Assembly: GCA_019828565.1 (NCBI GenBank)
Contig: JAHDYR010000005.1
Location: 744,001 to 808,000, forward strand
Reading direction: 5' to 3'
DNA: 64,000 bases
Origin: Carpediemonas membranifera
Taxonomy: Eukaryota; Fornicata
Shown: piece by piece, positions 20,301 to 29,073 of the stretch
Position numbering within the stretch: the stretch's first letter is position 1
How the letters are laid out: the number at the start of each line of letters is the position of its first letter
Made by a program: the position numbers and the translations under genes
The notes under the pieces: model-generated
Seen by the model: the letters and a program-made list of their open reading frames with translations, nothing else
What the model was told of the DNA's origin: nothing
Database searches by the model: none

Positions 20301-20913
20301 TAACGATGACGTTGAGATTTGTAGGCATCTGCACGATGACCCCCGTCGAGAAGAGCAGCTCGACGCGCTTGTTGGCCTTCTTCCCGTTGCTCCGAGCGAT
20401 GGCCCGTGCGTCCAGGCCGAGACGGGACTTCATCCAGTCCAGAGGGTGTTCTCCCTGGATCTCACCAACGAATATCACCTTTCCATCGTGTCTGAGCGCC
20501 TTCACCGTGATCGTGTCGCCGGTATCAGGGCGAGATGACGACTTGACGCACACAGGATAGAGAGTGTCGTTGGGGTACGCCTCCTTCACCGCCTGGATGA
20601 TCCCGTCGAGCTTTGTCTTCTCATTGCGTTCCAGGAGGTACTCTACAACCAAGGTCGAGGGCGAAACTTTCGCGAGCATGGAAAAGAGACGACGAGCTTC
20701 GAAACGGTTCTCGCTGATTCTCTCTTCGTATGTAGACATGGGGATCTCACGGATCTTCTCCCCAATCTTATCAATACGGCACTCAATGGCACGCTTACTC
20801 CTGCCTAGGGCGTCTGCGATCTCCTTGATGCTTCTATTGTCATTCTTCATCGCCATGAGCTTTTCTTCTTCTTCCTTGGTCCAGCGACGCAAGTGGTTTT
20901 CGGCGGGTGCCAT
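17392..20913 (-). CDS. SANT-like / cellular RNA-dependent RNA polymerase / RNase H fusion protein
   Basis: The 1173-residue frame starts at the ATG 20911-20913. Residues 9-50 resemble a Myb/SANT or helix-turn-helix domain (RRWTKEEEEKL, then EIADALGRSKRAIECRI). The middle is a eukaryotic RNA-silencing RdRP: VTRSPSTHPGD at about 512-522 matches the family's conserved HPGD block, and GDFDGD with the metal-binding Asp residues lies at 565-569. The following GMIYNIW and AIELDHPGSFDYP segments also fit that family. CXXC pairs at 893/896 and 931/934 suggest a zinc ribbon. Residues 984-1160 form an RNase H domain with YTDGA (Asp988), Glu1055, Asp1080 or 1082, and Asp1138, so its catalytic residues appear complete. 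RdRPs make double-stranded RNA for silencing; RNase H cuts RNA in RNA-DNA hybrids. I know of no standard member of the family with this architecture. Confidence 0.88.
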   Translation of the reverse strand: MAPAENHLRRWTKEEEEKLMAMKNDNRSIKEIADALGRSKRAIECRIDKIGEKIREIPMSTYEERISENRFEARRLFSMLAKVSPSTLVVEYLLERNEKTKLDGIIQAVKEAYPNDTLYPVCVKSSSRPDTGDTITVKALRHDGKVIFVGEIQGEHPLDWMKSRLGLDARAIARSNGKKANKRVELLFSTGVIVQMPTNLNVIVIDDIEFECGIEVDGATLDGRRTAEGPAVTKRHTFNATDGCGYFSPDLCKVLGDPSIIAVQARFKGMKGMWVRHNDLPPNTMVCRRSQVKWDLPPDQERGRFGLMFQVLEAARSDPFRGAKVYHIPRKSVGMGLMLAHSLMGAGVPVSVLAREVVKGSRARYGVHQVPSDEDIEQRGPVQAISFKRKGSSEDNDNLFFNAMTTMRNSQVPPFHFHTIAKVVHDRFAARCRLAEDPKKQAADGPQKKGKKKPQYPFTGLHTAFAVVCPQLELTPSGNAGTAVTETDVLAPYEIYFHPYREDKPVVGPVLVTRSPSTHPGDWVLMDAVDRPQYSGMKNVAIFSAHARQKHRSTPPAICRMNGGDFDGDKVFIMTNSAVVAAVRSKAGPDAHVLFPAADYFTPVPSFGAATYALAMQQAMPMENRCGMIYNIWSRLCECGLSSGPEARHIARKYAIELDHPGSFDYPVVKHLKEMAERATMIHVANHGCETSTRPLDDAVMLFLATQSAVDTVSQDARQTRSLKRAAGINTDAVTAKSNPTAWHAARHSPATVCRISTGGYDMARFIAMDHDSSVSWQLVVAPTRPADAPWVPDEDLKRLARIFTPVPMKDVTRMLSLCDVRGPFNDAVMAVQKTAKAQDGMRVVKSDKDVPRDELLRRADARLKAAPVGLDTASEDLLARLCSGYPLLSRRCTQCRLVAPPDMEYADDRDMTVPAVPLIFFSGFFSVQLCPYCHASIDDAPISKDELAANVVRLYELLPYEPPILVKPSLLPRFPASVPEGDLVVYTDGACTGIGTTHARAGLGVFLTTRERAKRIPKESQIDDDPAVLARMGMVCLPLLAEPGAAEQHIDRAELGAIVALCGILRALPTRRTAVVYIDSDDVLDFVQYETDGKTLKVPDRDLNTARGVIEAATGAGHALRFETISAHAGNLNEFADKAAKIGVARDCARFVRDFAELANPDSYEVSVMEDL

Positions 20914-21224
20914 TGTTGAGCTTGCTTCTTCCCGTCACGCGTGGCGAGATCGTCCGTTAACCTGCTCCATCGGATATGTCGACCAAACAAGCCCAATGGA
21001 GCAAGATGCAGGGTATTCAGCCCCTGGACAAGTTTTCACTTCGTCCTGACAATCTTTGGAAGAGCCTATGGTGCAGGTTAGCCCGAGTCTGCCTTGCGGA
21101 GACTGAAAGGGGCAGCAGGCTCATTCATTGGCTTCAGATGCAATTCCCGCCGGCCGGCCACTGCTGGGACCATGCGGGACTGGGTCGGCTGCGGCAGTCA
21201 AAACCAGCGAACCAAGCAAAACTC
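20914..21224. other. region between the RdRP fusion and the tomosyn-like gene
   Basis: These are the divergent starts of the two genes. A frame on the + strand is open here from 20976 but does not look like the N-terminus of the downstream protein, so it is treated as untranslated leader or promoter. No motif is recognised. Confidence 0.5.
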
Positions 21225-22787
21225 ATGTTCAAGAAGCTACTTTCGACAATTGCAGGCACAACAAGCACATCAAAGCGAGATCTATCGTCAGAAGGACAGA
21301 CAGAGGTCGTAGCATGCTCGTACGACCCAGTCCAGGAACTCCTCGCCATTGCCGTCCACTACAGCGACGAAAGCCGCTCCTCAGTACTCCTTATCAAGCC
21401 ACCAACTACGAACGAGGCCGGAGAACATGTCCCTGTGGCCTCCCGCATCGATCTGCCCAGCCCAGTGTCATCAAGCACCCGCATCCACCTCGTTCCCAAC
21501 GAGTCCGTCTTCCTCGTGACCTACCCTCGCGCCGCCAAGACCCTGCTCCGTCTGGTCTCGTACGAGTCGGGCGAGGTGCTGCCGTCTGGGTCTGTCGGCT
21601 TCAAGGTCCGGGCGATGAATACTATTCCCGGCTTGCCCTACGTCGTCATCTCGGGAAACGGGCTCGCCATCCTTAACGTGCACACAGGCGACGTCGTCCC
21701 ATGCACTGGGGCGAGCCCGCTGTCCATGGCTGCCGCAGTGGCGGGCTGGTGGGATGCAGCGTACCCCAAGGAGGCCTACCTCCTCACGCAGACGGGCGCC
21801 GTGCACTCGTACAAGCTGCCGCAGGGCCCGCTCGAGGAGTTGGTCGAGCCATGGGCCGATGAGCCATGCGATGAGCTGCTGCCCGAGCTGCTGCTCACCG
21901 ATATGACGCTCCACGCGGCGACGGCGAGGGACGGCACCATCCTTCACCTCACAGCGCCTAACAACGCAGTGGCGAAGTGGATAGAGAACCCGGTTGCTGG
22001 GCCCCGGCCAGTGGGGCTGGGACTAGCCTCGGACCTGGTCGAGGTCTGCCCCAGCGTGGAGCTCGCGGAGGAGAAGGAGCAGGAGGAGGAGCCCCAGACC
22101 GAGCCCAGCGTCGATGCTGAGGCCAAGGCCGAGTGTACCGTCGAGACTGATGTTGAGGCAGAGCCTAAGACCGAGGCAAATGTGGCGAATGATGAGCCCC
22201 ACGCCGTCCCAGAACCCGAGGCCGAGACCTCTCCAGCTGAGGGTGACGCCGCTGAGACACCAGCGATGGAGCCTACTGAACCCGCGGAGACGGAGGACCG
22301 AGAGGCGCCCTTCGAGGCGATCCGGGCACTGTTCCTGCACGGCAGCTGGGTGCGGTGGGACTGCGATCGTCTGTTCGGCTGGGGCTACGAGGGTCTCGAC
22401 CTCAGGGCGATCGGGCAGGGCGTGGCGGTCATGTTCGACTCGACGGTGACTCTGCCCGACGAGCCCAAGGGGAAGGGGTGGAAGCGGATGTTCACGAAGA
22501 CAGTGTCGGGCCTCAAGAAGGACCTCGACTCCTGGTTCGACGCGGAGGTTGAGGCCCGTCAGCCAGCCCCCGCCCCAGTCCAGGGGACGGCAAAACCGCC
22601 AGCCCCGTCGCAGGACCGCGTGGGGCAGAAGCTCGAGGGCGTGTCCGGTGTGCATACGGCGATGCAGCGGGCGCAGCAGGCGTTGGCAGAGAGGGGCGAG
22701 AAGCTCAACGAGATGAGCGACCGGAGCCAGCAGCTGGCCGACCAGGCGAGCGGGTTTGCCGCGCTGTGCGCTGAGCTGAACAAGTAG
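21225..22787 (+). CDS. tomosyn/Sro7-like WD40 protein with C-terminal R-SNARE motif
   Basis: The ATG at 21225 gives 520 residues beginning MFKKLLSTIAG. VVACSYDPVQELLAIAV resembles the first propeller strand of the tomosyn/Lgl family, and further WD40-like strands follow to about residue 290. An acidic, low-complexity Glu/Pro region follows. The last 45 residues form an R-SNARE helix (QQALAERGEKLNEMSDRSQQL, then ADQASGFAALC), with the zero-layer Arg in AERGEKL. Tomosyns bind syntaxin/SNAP25-type SNAREs and inhibit vesicle fusion. The protein is much shorter than animal tomosyn (over 1000 residues), so one propeller may be missing or very divergent. An upstream in-frame ATG at 20976 would add 83 unlikely residues. 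Confidence 0.78.
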   Translation: MFKKLLSTIAGTTSTSKRDLSSEGQTEVVACSYDPVQELLAIAVHYSDESRSSVLLIKPPTTNEAGEHVPVASRIDLPSPVSSSTRIHLVPNESVFLVTYPRAAKTLLRLVSYESGEVLPSGSVGFKVRAMNTIPGLPYVVISGNGLAILNVHTGDVVPCTGASPLSMAAAVAGWWDAAYPKEAYLLTQTGAVHSYKLPQGPLEELVEPWADEPCDELLPELLLTDMTLHAATARDGTILHLTAPNNAVAKWIENPVAGPRPVGLGLASDLVEVCPSVELAEEKEQEEEPQTEPSVDAEAKAECTVETDVEAEPKTEANVANDEPHAVPEPEAETSPAEGDAAETPAMEPTEPAETEDREAPFEAIRALFLHGSWVRWDCDRLFGWGYEGLDLRAIGQGVAVMFDSTVTLPDEPKGKGWKRMFTKTVSGLKKDLDSWFDAEVEARQPAPAPVQGTAKPPAPSQDRVGQKLEGVSGVHTAMQRAQQALAERGEKLNEMSDRSQQLADQASGFAALCAELNK

Positions 22788-23165
22788 TAAACTGGACCTA
22801 GGAAGGCTGCTTGTTTTGACCCCGTTCAGAATGAGTGAATCACATTTGCCTTGCATTTCGATAAGGATGAGGTGACCTTTGAGTCGGCCATGGTGAGTCG
22901 GAGCCACCCGGGCGAGCGTCGCCATAGTGTGCTCCGCGGGATTACCCGGCGAGCCCCGAGAGCCTAAGATGAGAGGGCGCAGAACCAGCCGGAACACCAC
23001 GCCGGTTACCGGGAAGAGCGGTGGTCAAACATACGGCAGCAGACAACAGAGGGCAATCAGTTCGATTGTAGTCGGCGACGAACCGGTGATATCCGAGATT
23101 TTTTGAGCTCGGCTGCAGTTTAAAGCATCATCATTCGCGGAAGTTGTTTTGGCACGATATCATCA
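22788..23165. other. intergenic region
   Basis: The 378 bp between two + strand genes contain no recognisable gene or RNA. The last 60 bp are AT-richer, as expected of a promoter. Confidence 0.5.
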
Positions 23166-24632
23166 ATGTTCAGATATGTGGATGTACTATCACTTCCTCA
23201 ATACATAATCTCAGCGCTATTCTTCATAACTGCGACACTTCTTATTTTAGTCGCGGGACTTTTGCGGCTTGCCTTCCTCGTGAAAGAGCGATCAGCGGGA
23301 GAAACAAATGTGTATACGGCTGGATTTTGGGCCATCGGCACATCATTTTGCTTCGCGTCAACGATCCTTCTTGGCTTACGTGCCGAGCAACTGCTCTTCA
23401 CCGCCGTCCTGTCCGGCCTCTTCTTCCTCTTCTTCGTCTGCGTCGTCATCTTCCACCCGAAGACCACCCGCTGCCTCTCCCGCATCACCCGCACCGCCCA
23501 CCCCGTCGCCGCCCACTCACAGCCGCTCCAATGGAGCCAGACCGGGTCCCCCTCGGCAACGACGAGCGCGGCCACCACCACACCGCCCTCCCACAGCATG
23601 ACCATGCTCGGCATAAGCCCGGCAGTGCTGGTGGCCGCCGCGGTGATCGACATCCGCACAGACAGCGGCTTCTACCGCTCCCTCTCCATCGCGGCAGGCA
23701 TCGTCGCTGGGCTGGTGTCCAACATCTTTGCCGTGGTCTATTTCGTGCCCGTGTTGTTCCAGATGTACCTCAATCACAAGGTGGCCCGGTGGGACGTGTG
23801 GCACGCCGTCGCTGTCGTGCTCATCACCGTCCTGCTGCTCGTGGGCGTCGTTATCGGCACGCCCCTGTCACTAGATGAGTTCGTCTTCTACTGCATCATC
23901 CAGTCGCCGTTCGTAAGCTTCGTCGTAGTCAGTATGGCTATTGAAATCGCCGTCCTGGCCGTCGCGATCAACATTAAGTCGAGACACGCCGTCCCCGTGG
24001 CAAAGCTCGAGGTCGCGCCCCTCCGTAAGTACGCTACCCGGCTTGAGGAGTTCGTCTCCATCGCCAGGGGGTTCTACGACGCCGGGCTCGTCCACGGGGT
24101 CGACCTCCGCGGCCTGCAGACCGACGTGCAGACCCAGACCGAGCATGTCGTCGCCCTCGCCAGCCTCGCCCATAGCATCGCTGAGCTAGACACCATCGCG
24201 GACCGGCGACGCGTGCTCGATGAACTGTGCGAGCTGGGGCAAGCCGTGCTCAGCGTCGAGGCCCGTATCGAGACGCTTCGGGATCTAGAGGTGTGGTCCG
24301 CACGCCCGCCGATCCCGTCGGTCGAGGCGGAGCTCGTGCTCGCGTCTAACAGCCACACGAGCCTGGTGACGCAGGTGTCGACGCTGATGACGACGGCGTT
24401 CAACCTGAATGAGACCAACTGCCAGCTCTCGTTCAAGGTGCGGGATATCCAGCGCATCATCAGCGCCGGCCAGGTCTTCGCCCGGGACGACGTCCAGGTG
24501 TGGCTGTCCGAACGGGCCGCCGTGGAGCGGGCCGAGGCCCTCATCCAGGCGGGGGACCTCACAGGCGCCCAGCGGATGGCCAGTGACTACGACACAATCA
24601 AGATCTTCACGGATGTGGGGGCTAGCGCATAG
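23166..24632 (+). CDS. multi-pass membrane protein with helical cytoplasmic tail, unknown function
   Basis: The 488-residue product has hydrophobic segments near residues 10-37, 50-70, 76-96, 145-165, 170-200, 215-235 and 240-270, giving about seven membrane passes. A Ser/Thr/Pro-rich loop interrupts them at about 110-145. The C-terminal 210 residues are soluble, charged and alpha-helical. The seven-pass layout recalls receptor-like proteins, but no family motif is visible and no function is assigned. The start is the first ATG of the frame and begins directly with a membrane segment. Confidence 0.75.
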   Translation: MFRYVDVLSLPQYIISALFFITATLLILVAGLLRLAFLVKERSAGETNVYTAGFWAIGTSFCFASTILLGLRAEQLLFTAVLSGLFFLFFVCVVIFHPKTTRCLSRITRTAHPVAAHSQPLQWSQTGSPSATTSAATTTPPSHSMTMLGISPAVLVAAAVIDIRTDSGFYRSLSIAAGIVAGLVSNIFAVVYFVPVLFQMYLNHKVARWDVWHAVAVVLITVLLLVGVVIGTPLSLDEFVFYCIIQSPFVSFVVVSMAIEIAVLAVAINIKSRHAVPVAKLEVAPLRKYATRLEEFVSIARGFYDAGLVHGVDLRGLQTDVQTQTEHVVALASLAHSIAELDTIADRRRVLDELCELGQAVLSVEARIETLRDLEVWSARPPIPSVEAELVLASNSHTSLVTQVSTLMTTAFNLNETNCQLSFKVRDIQRIISAGQVFARDDVQVWLSERAAVERAEALIQAGDLTGAQRMASDYDTIKIFTDVGASA

Positions 24633-24751
24633 AGCGCCGGCGTTTTTTCTGCCAATGCTGCTTTTACTTTTTATAATTACTCACAGCTCGAGTCAAGTCG
24701 CTTTTTATAAACTATATCACGAGCCCGAGGAGTCGCTCCCACCTCCCTTTC

Positions 24752-27634
24752 TCACAGACACCGCGCCACCAGGCTCACCACCTCGCCCGCCGCGGTGCCG
24801 ACGTGGATCCTGCCACCGTCATAAGAGCTGTTGAGCGCAGTGATCGCCGCCCCGACGTTAAAGCAGACGTGGGGAACAGTCTCGATGTGAACAGCCTGCC
24901 CGGGCGAGTCGAGCGCGGCCAGGACCGTGTCAGCGATGACCCAGACAGTGCCGTCGTCGTCACCGACCACAACTGTCCCGACCGCACGCGTCAGTGCAGT
25001 GATCGCGTGTCCGATGAATACGGTCGCCCTCTTTGCCGGGGCGGGTGTGCACACGGCGAGGGTCATGTCCGACGACGCCGTGACGACGAGCAGGCCCTCG
25101 GGCGGGTGGATGAACGCCGCCCCGACAATCTCGTCGTTGTGGGCCTCGGTCTCTCCGCTGCGTCTGTCGAGCAGGCTGTACGTCCGAACCATGCCGTTGG
25201 CGCAGCCGACAACGACTGTGTCGTTGCAGACATCGCACGCGGTCGGGAGGCCCATTCTGGGGCCAGCGACAGGACCCAGCGGCACGGTGAAGGTCGAGGC
25301 CGCGTCCACGGCGCCCCGACCGACCCGCCAGAGCTTGACCTGGTCGGGCGTCTTCTCTGTGCCGGTGGACACCATCAGCACGCTCATGGTCATGCTGGAT
25401 TCTGACCGCCCCACGCCGACCGCGAGAGAGGTGACCGACTCGGCATGGAGTCGGACTCGCTTGACGATCTTTCCTGTGGCAAGGGAGACGGTGGCCAGCG
25501 TGCCATCTCTGCAGGCGAGGCAGAGCGCGTCCTGCACAAGGGGGTGGCCGAGGGCCTTCACGAACTTCAAACGGCCGAGGTCGATCGTGTGTTCGTGCTT
25601 GCCGTCAAGGATGTCGACGAGCATGCACTTGACGCCGAGGGCACACACGGACCGGTCGTCGATGGGTGCGACGGAGACAACAGGGCCCGGGCCGACTTTG
25701 AACCTCGGGCCGCAGTCGAGCTGGCTCGGTACTACTGCCGCGCCGAGTTTGCCGGGGAGGGCGCGCTTGGCGACTGCGACTGAGGCCCAGAAGACGGACA
25801 CGACCGTGGCGGTGCGGATCGTCTCCACGTGGGCGGGGTTGACTGGTCTCGCCACGGGCCTCGACGCCTGCTTTCCGTCCGTCGGCTCGTCCTCCCCGCC
25901 GCTGGCCGAGTCCTCCTTGCTCCACCGCACGTGGCGGGGGTGGGGGTCGACGAGGAGCTGTATGGGCGTCTGCCCGAACTCCATCACGTGCTGCCACAGG
26001 GCCGGTGTCATCGTCATCTTGGTCACCAGCGACTCGTACGTGTTAGGGTGGAAGAGGTTGTTCGCGTGAACGGCCGCCTCGCCGGATTGGAGACAGCCAA
26101 AGACGAGGTCGATCCAGAGATGGAGGTGGGTGGTCGTGTAGTTGGACTCCAGCGCGGCCCTCATCTTGCTCACGAAGTCCGCGGGCGTGTCCGCCCAGGG
26201 TGGGAGGATCACGTCGTGGACGTAGTCCCGCGTGCTCCGCTGTCCCAAATTCAGACCCCGTCGGTTTGTCAGGAAGCTGCTTGCATTCTCTGGATTGCAG
26301 TAGAACTCCGGGATCAGCTCCTTGATGTCTGTCGGCGAGGTCAGCACGCTCGTCCAGGTCTCCGCGATCGAGTGGAACAGCCGGTCTGGGGCATCGAACC
26401 GGCCTCGCTGGAGTCTCAGGATGTACTCTGGCCCGGCCCGGATGAGGTAGTACAGGACGTATCCGGGAGCCGAGTAGTGAGTGCCAAAGAGGAACCGCTC
26501 GGCGGGGGGCAGGTCGAGCATGCGGCCCCGGAACCGGTCTAGGCGATCCTTGTTGAGGGCTCCGATGGGCTTGGACAAGTCCCTGTAGACCTTCGGGTCG
26601 CCGAGGTCGAGCTCCGTCGAGGTGTAGTCCTGCAGAACCCACGGAAAGACGGGGTACTGGGCGACGTCCCGGAACGACCGGCCGGCCAGCATGTTCAGGG
26701 CCAGGATGTATTCGAAGTTACTGATTCTGCCCTGCACCCAGCGGCCTGTGAGGGCGTCGAGGGGCATGGGCCCACGGACTCCGTGGTCCTGGAAAAGCAT
26801 GGCCGCCACCGCATCCCGGGCGGTGGGGGTGTCGAACGCGAAGTATACGGAGTCGGTGACGCTCTTGGCCCCGAAGAGGAAGGCGATAGACTTGCAGCTG
26901 GCGAAGTCGAAGACGGGGTCGAGGTCGACAACGTTGTACGATCCCTGGGGTCCCGAGAGGAAGACCTCGAGGCCGACATGGCGCATGGCATAGCGCTGGC
27001 GGAGCTGGCCGACGATGTTCCTCAGTGACCAGCGGACGACATCATTACCTGTGACCGCGTGGGCGGCCTGGAAGTAGAGGGCCTTGTTCGTGACGACGAT
27101 GCGGCCGGAGATGCGGAGTAGAGCGATGACATAGGTCGCCGCATGCTCTTCGATGATGCTCTCGCCTGCCCTGAGAACAGTCGTGTCGAACGGCGTGCGT
27201 GCGACCTCATCGGTGAGGAACTGCTTGATCAGGTCCGCCCGCACAGACCAGTCCTGCGCGGCGATGTCCAGCAGTCGCGCCACAGTCTCGATGAGCCTAG
27301 TGGCATCGGTGGTGTCCATCTTGAAGTTGATTATAACCGGCGTCTTGACGGTGTTGAACGGCTGTCTCGGGTTGGAGATGACAGTGTGCACCTTCGCTGT
27401 CACTCTGTGCTTGCCGATGGCTCGGTCCACATCCTCGATGCCGTTCATGTCTGTGAGCGCGATTCGATATAATGGGGCATCAATAGCTGCGGGAACAAAG
27501 CTGAGTGAGGCAGTTCCAAGTACGATTCGGCCAGTTTGCATGTCCGAGTCCTCCATCGTGTATGCTACGTAGTATGATTCCAGGAAGTTCTCATCCTCCG
27601 CGAGTTGGAGCAAATTGAACTTGTCTCGGCCCAT
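24752..27634 (-). CDS. FAN/NSMAF-like protein: GRAM/PH, BEACH and WD40 domains
   Basis: The 960-residue product starts at the ATG 27632-27634 with FNLLQLAEDENFLESYYVAY, typical of FAN. Residues 30-280 cover GRAM/PH-like folds. The BEACH domain spans about 296-575, with RISNFEYILALNMLAGRSF, QYPVFPWVLQDY, RDLSKPIGA, FGTHYS, ELIPEFYCNPEN, LPPWA and WIDLVFGCLQSGEAAV. WD40-like repeats fill about 620-960. BEACH proteins act in membrane trafficking and as scaffolds; animal FAN links the TNF receptor to neutral sphingomyelinase. The latter role cannot be assumed for a protist. It lies tail-to-tail with the upstream membrane protein. Confidence 0.9.
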   Translation of the reverse strand: MGRDKFNLLQLAEDENFLESYYVAYTMEDSDMQTGRIVLGTASLSFVPAAIDAPLYRIALTDMNGIEDVDRAIGKHRVTAKVHTVISNPRQPFNTVKTPVIINFKMDTTDATRLIETVARLLDIAAQDWSVRADLIKQFLTDEVARTPFDTTVLRAGESIIEEHAATYVIALLRISGRIVVTNKALYFQAAHAVTGNDVVRWSLRNIVGQLRQRYAMRHVGLEVFLSGPQGSYNVVDLDPVFDFASCKSIAFLFGAKSVTDSVYFAFDTPTARDAVAAMLFQDHGVRGPMPLDALTGRWVQGRISNFEYILALNMLAGRSFRDVAQYPVFPWVLQDYTSTELDLGDPKVYRDLSKPIGALNKDRLDRFRGRMLDLPPAERFLFGTHYSAPGYVLYYLIRAGPEYILRLQRGRFDAPDRLFHSIAETWTSVLTSPTDIKELIPEFYCNPENASSFLTNRRGLNLGQRSTRDYVHDVILPPWADTPADFVSKMRAALESNYTTTHLHLWIDLVFGCLQSGEAAVHANNLFHPNTYESLVTKMTMTPALWQHVMEFGQTPIQLLVDPHPRHVRWSKEDSASGGEDEPTDGKQASRPVARPVNPAHVETIRTATVVSVFWASVAVAKRALPGKLGAAVVPSQLDCGPRFKVGPGPVVSVAPIDDRSVCALGVKCMLVDILDGKHEHTIDLGRLKFVKALGHPLVQDALCLACRDGTLATVSLATGKIVKRVRLHAESVTSLAVGVGRSESSMTMSVLMVSTGTEKTPDQVKLWRVGRGAVDAASTFTVPLGPVAGPRMGLPTACDVCNDTVVVGCANGMVRTYSLLDRRSGETEAHNDEIVGAAFIHPPEGLLVVTASSDMTLAVCTPAPAKRATVFIGHAITALTRAVGTVVVGDDDGTVWVIADTVLAALDSPGQAVHIETVPHVCFNVGAAITALNSSYDGGRIHVGTAAGEVVSLVARCL

Positions 27635-28073
27635 TAGCCGAACGACAGACGATGATGCCTAAACCTGCTCGTTTGTGCAAGGGTGGTTTCCAGGCGCCAA
27701 ATGGCGATTCAGGGGCTATACAAGGCTTATAGGATGACTAATTCTAGAGTGAGCTAATGTTATCCTCCAGCGTGGCGAGCTCCGTCGTCGGCGGCGATTC
27801 ATGAAAGAATCGAGACGCATACACCTTCTCCATTAGCAGGCCCCTGCCCGCTGTGGCTATGTCGAACTCTGACGGCTCTGAGGTGGGGTCAAATCAGATT
27901 TCACTTTTGATGAAGCCACCAACTGATTATTCCTGATTACTCACTTGCGGGCTTAATACGCCATCAAATTCTTAGTCAGGTGATCTTTGCTGCTTCGGCG
28001 GCTGAGAACCACCCCAATTGTGTCGGAGATAGATGTGGCTCCGCCATGGCCACCGCACTTTAAGACACAACTG
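27635..28073. other. divergent promoter region of FAN-like and Rab5-like genes
   Basis: This 439-bp gap lies between divergent genes. The frame upstream of the Rab ATG stays open to 27987, but without an ATG. No RNA gene or repeat is seen. Confidence 0.5.
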
Positions 28074-28685
28074 ATGTCGCAGCTGCACGACGTTTCATCA
28101 ATCCACGACTGCAAAATTGTGCTCCTTGGGGACTCTGGTGTTGGAAAATCATCATTGGTTCTTCGATTTGTCAACAACACCTTCTCTCCATGGCAGGAAT
28201 CGACGATCGGTGCTTCCTTCCTAACCAAGACAATTGTCGTTGATGACATGGCCTACAAATATCAAATATGGGATACTGCTGGCCAGGAGAAGTATCACAC
28301 GCTGATTCCTATGTATTATCGTGATGCTTCTGCGGCCATTATTGTGTACGACATCACAAAGCCTGAGACTTTCGACGCTGTCAAGGCCTGGGTCAAGGAG
28401 CTTCGCACAATGGGCTCGCCCGACACAGTTGTCGCCATTGCGGGAAACAAGTGCGATCTTGCGGAGAACAGGGCTGTTGCGGTGGAGTCCGCCCAGGCGT
28501 ACGCCGATGAGATCGGGGCTCTGTTCATCGAAACATCCGCTAAGACTGCTGAGAACGTACCTGAGATGTTCCGACGCATCCCCGCAATGCTCCCTGCAAG
28601 TGTGACGAGCACGAAAGCCGACGATCTTGTTCTCGTTGCTGCGGCTACGGATAAGCCCAATAGTGAGTCTGGTGGATGTTGCTGA
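28074..28685 (+). CDS. Rab5-family small GTPase
   Basis: The 203-residue protein has the P-loop GDSGVGKS (19-26), switch I ending in STIGASF, switch [14 protein letters not shown] with PMYYRDA, and the guanine-binding motifs GNKCDL and ETSAKT. It ends with GGCC for double geranylgeranylation. [11 protein letters not shown] and [12 protein letters not shown] place it close to Rab5/Rab22, which organise early endosome fusion. The ATG at 28074 gives the usual short N-terminus; the frame is open further upstream but without ATG. Its place beside BEACH and tomosyn-like genes may be chance. Confidence 0.95.
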   Translation: MSQLHDVSSIHDCKIVLLGDSGVGKSSLVLRFVNNTFSPWQESTIGASFLTKTIVVDDMAYKYQIWDTAGQEKYHTLIPMYYRDASAAIIVYDITKPETFDAVKAWVKELRTMGSPDTVVAIAGNKCDLAENRAVAVESAQAYADEIGALFIETSAKTAENVPEMFRRIPAMLPASVTSTKADDLVLVAAATDKPNSESGGCC

Positions 28686-29073
28686 TATAAATATGTATGC
28701 TGTTGTCTGCGGTCCTGTTCCGGAAGGCACAGTATTTGGTCGGGTCTGATCCGAACTTAAGCTCAGCTACTCGTGACGCATCGTATAGCGCCGTTACTAT
28801 GTCATGATAGTCAGGAAAGCCGTTCTTGGGGCGATGCTCGTGCATCCATCCCCAACCTACTATTTGTAAGAACGAGAGTCGACCCATTTTCTGCCCAGAC
28901 TGAGACAAAATCGACATTTTGAACGAGATGGCACCAATATGCTGTCTTAATGCGCTCAGATATGCATATGACTCAGCCAAAAGTTTAAGCCACTTTTGCA
29001 CGAAAGGAGTCAACCGTAATCCTTTGAGCTTCGAGAAGTACAAAGTACGTCGTCCAGGACGCTGTGGGCCTTA
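28686..29073. other. intergenic region between Rab5-like and RPS15A
   Basis: This AT-richer 388-bp stretch contains a - strand open frame of 132 codons without ATG at its start and without a family motif. I do not call it a gene. Confidence 0.45.

Noticed and set aside
20976-21224. 83-codon N-terminal extension of the tomosyn-like protein
   Set aside because: The extra segment does not resemble the family start, whereas the ATG at 21225 begins with a typical MFKKLL sequence.
28645-29043. 132-codon - strand frame between the Rab5-like gene and RPS15A
   Set aside because: The composition is protein-like, but there is no ATG at its beginning, it overlaps the Rab end in antisense and it has no family motif.
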